DNA of 13,569 nucleotides from CAZFLY01 sp964519995 (lineage in GTDB: Bacteria; Planctomycetota; Phycisphaerae; Sedimentisphaerales; Anaerobacaceae), in NCBI GenBank assembly GCA_964519995.1, contig CAZFLY010000064.1, positions 1 through 13,569 of the forward strand. Direction: 5' to 3'. Below the pieces are notes generated by a model. That model was not told where the DNA came from and did not search any database. It was given only the letters and a program-made list of their open reading frames with translations. Position numbers and translations under genes: made by a program. This document shows, piece after piece, positions 13,355 through 13,569 of this stretch. Positions within the stretch are counted from its first letter, which is position 1. Every line of letters begins with the position of its first letter.

Positions 13355-13569
13355 TTACTGCTTAACCGCTGTTTTCTTTCTTCTAAACCTTTTCCTAAAA
13401 ATCAGACCGATTGGAACAATGCCCAAACCGGCAAGGCCGGCCTTGGCCTCCACGGGAATCAAAGGAAGAATATCACTGAGCGTAAATTCGGTATAACCTT
13501 CGGGCGGTTTGATGTCAAAGATTTCTTCATCAAGCTCGACATTATACTCCCCGAAAGTATTGACTTCGT
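13355..13569 (-). CDS. C-terminal part of a membrane-anchored protein, 5' end outside window
   Basis: Read from the right edge with two bases left over, this frame is open for 70 residues to TAA at 13355-13357. It begins EVNTFGEYNVELDEEIFDI and continues KPPEGYTEFTLSDILPLIPV. It then has a short hydrophobic stretch (AGLAGLGIVPIGLIF) and a strongly basic end, RKRFRRKKTAVKQ. The YNVELDEEIF..KPPEGY wording resembles the C-terminus of LolA-like or sigma-factor-associated secreted proteins that I remember from planctomycetes, where a final beta-strand is followed by D-E-x-x-F and P-P-E-G-Y. The tail looks like a C-terminal membrane anchor with positive residues inside, or a sorting-type signal. 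The coding call is good because the reading is protein-like throughout; the family call is tentative. Confidence 0.6.
   Translation of the reverse strand, partial: EVNTFGEYNVELDEEIFDIKPPEGYTEFTLSDILPLIPVEAKAGLAGLGIVPIGLIFRKRFRRKKTAVKQ

Overview
This looks like a piece of a chromosome (or metagenomic contig) from a Gram-negative-type bacterium that makes peptidoglycan. My best guess is a Phycisphaerae-like planctomycete. That rests only on remembered resemblance: the FtsW sequence style, the C-terminal end of the protein at the right edge, and short palindromic intergenic repeats typical of uncultivated genomes. No rRNA, tRNA, CRISPR array, transposase or plasmid function is visible.

Layout. 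On the minus strand at the left (reading right to left) are ftsW (2906-1731), murG (1617-499) and the 5' part of an MGMT/ATL-like gene (438 to beyond base 1). The first two are a remnant of the division and cell-wall (dcw) cluster. A 679-bp gene-free region (2907-3585) separates them from a plus-strand Type I restriction-modification operon, hsdR (3586-5943), hsdM (5963-7393) and hsdS (7390-9282), with hsdM and hsdS overlapping by 4 bp. A second gene-poor stretch (9283-10024) holds a tandemly duplicated unit and a family of GC-rich hairpins. It is followed by two independent plus-strand genes: a PurF-like phosphoribosyltransferase (10025-11527) and an exported or membrane-anchored MsrB-MsrA fusion (11709-12920). 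The right end (12921-13354) holds inverted repeats, then the 3' end of a minus-strand gene for a protein with a basic, membrane-anchoring tail (stop at 13355).

How the genes work together. HsdR, HsdM and HsdS should form one restriction and methylation complex whose target is set by HsdS. FtsW and MurG act in consecutive steps of septal peptidoglycan synthesis: MurG makes lipid II and FtsW polymerises it. The purF-like and msrBA genes look like separate housekeeping or stress genes.

Most interesting points. (1) HsdS carries an extra C-terminal region of about 200 residues whose pattern I recognise as resembling the C-terminal, toxin-binding part of DarG antitoxins; no darT is visible here. 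(2) The PurF-like protein has an intact PRPP loop and possible Fe-S cysteines, but Ser replaces the catalytic Cys of the glutaminase domain and other glutamine-site residues also appear lost. (3) The 9432-9870 region contains a duplicated 204-bp unit with two clean internal deletions and a set of hairpins whose arms differ but stay complementary, sharing a loop and a GGGCTAA flank. All family assignments come from reading motifs; no database search was possible.
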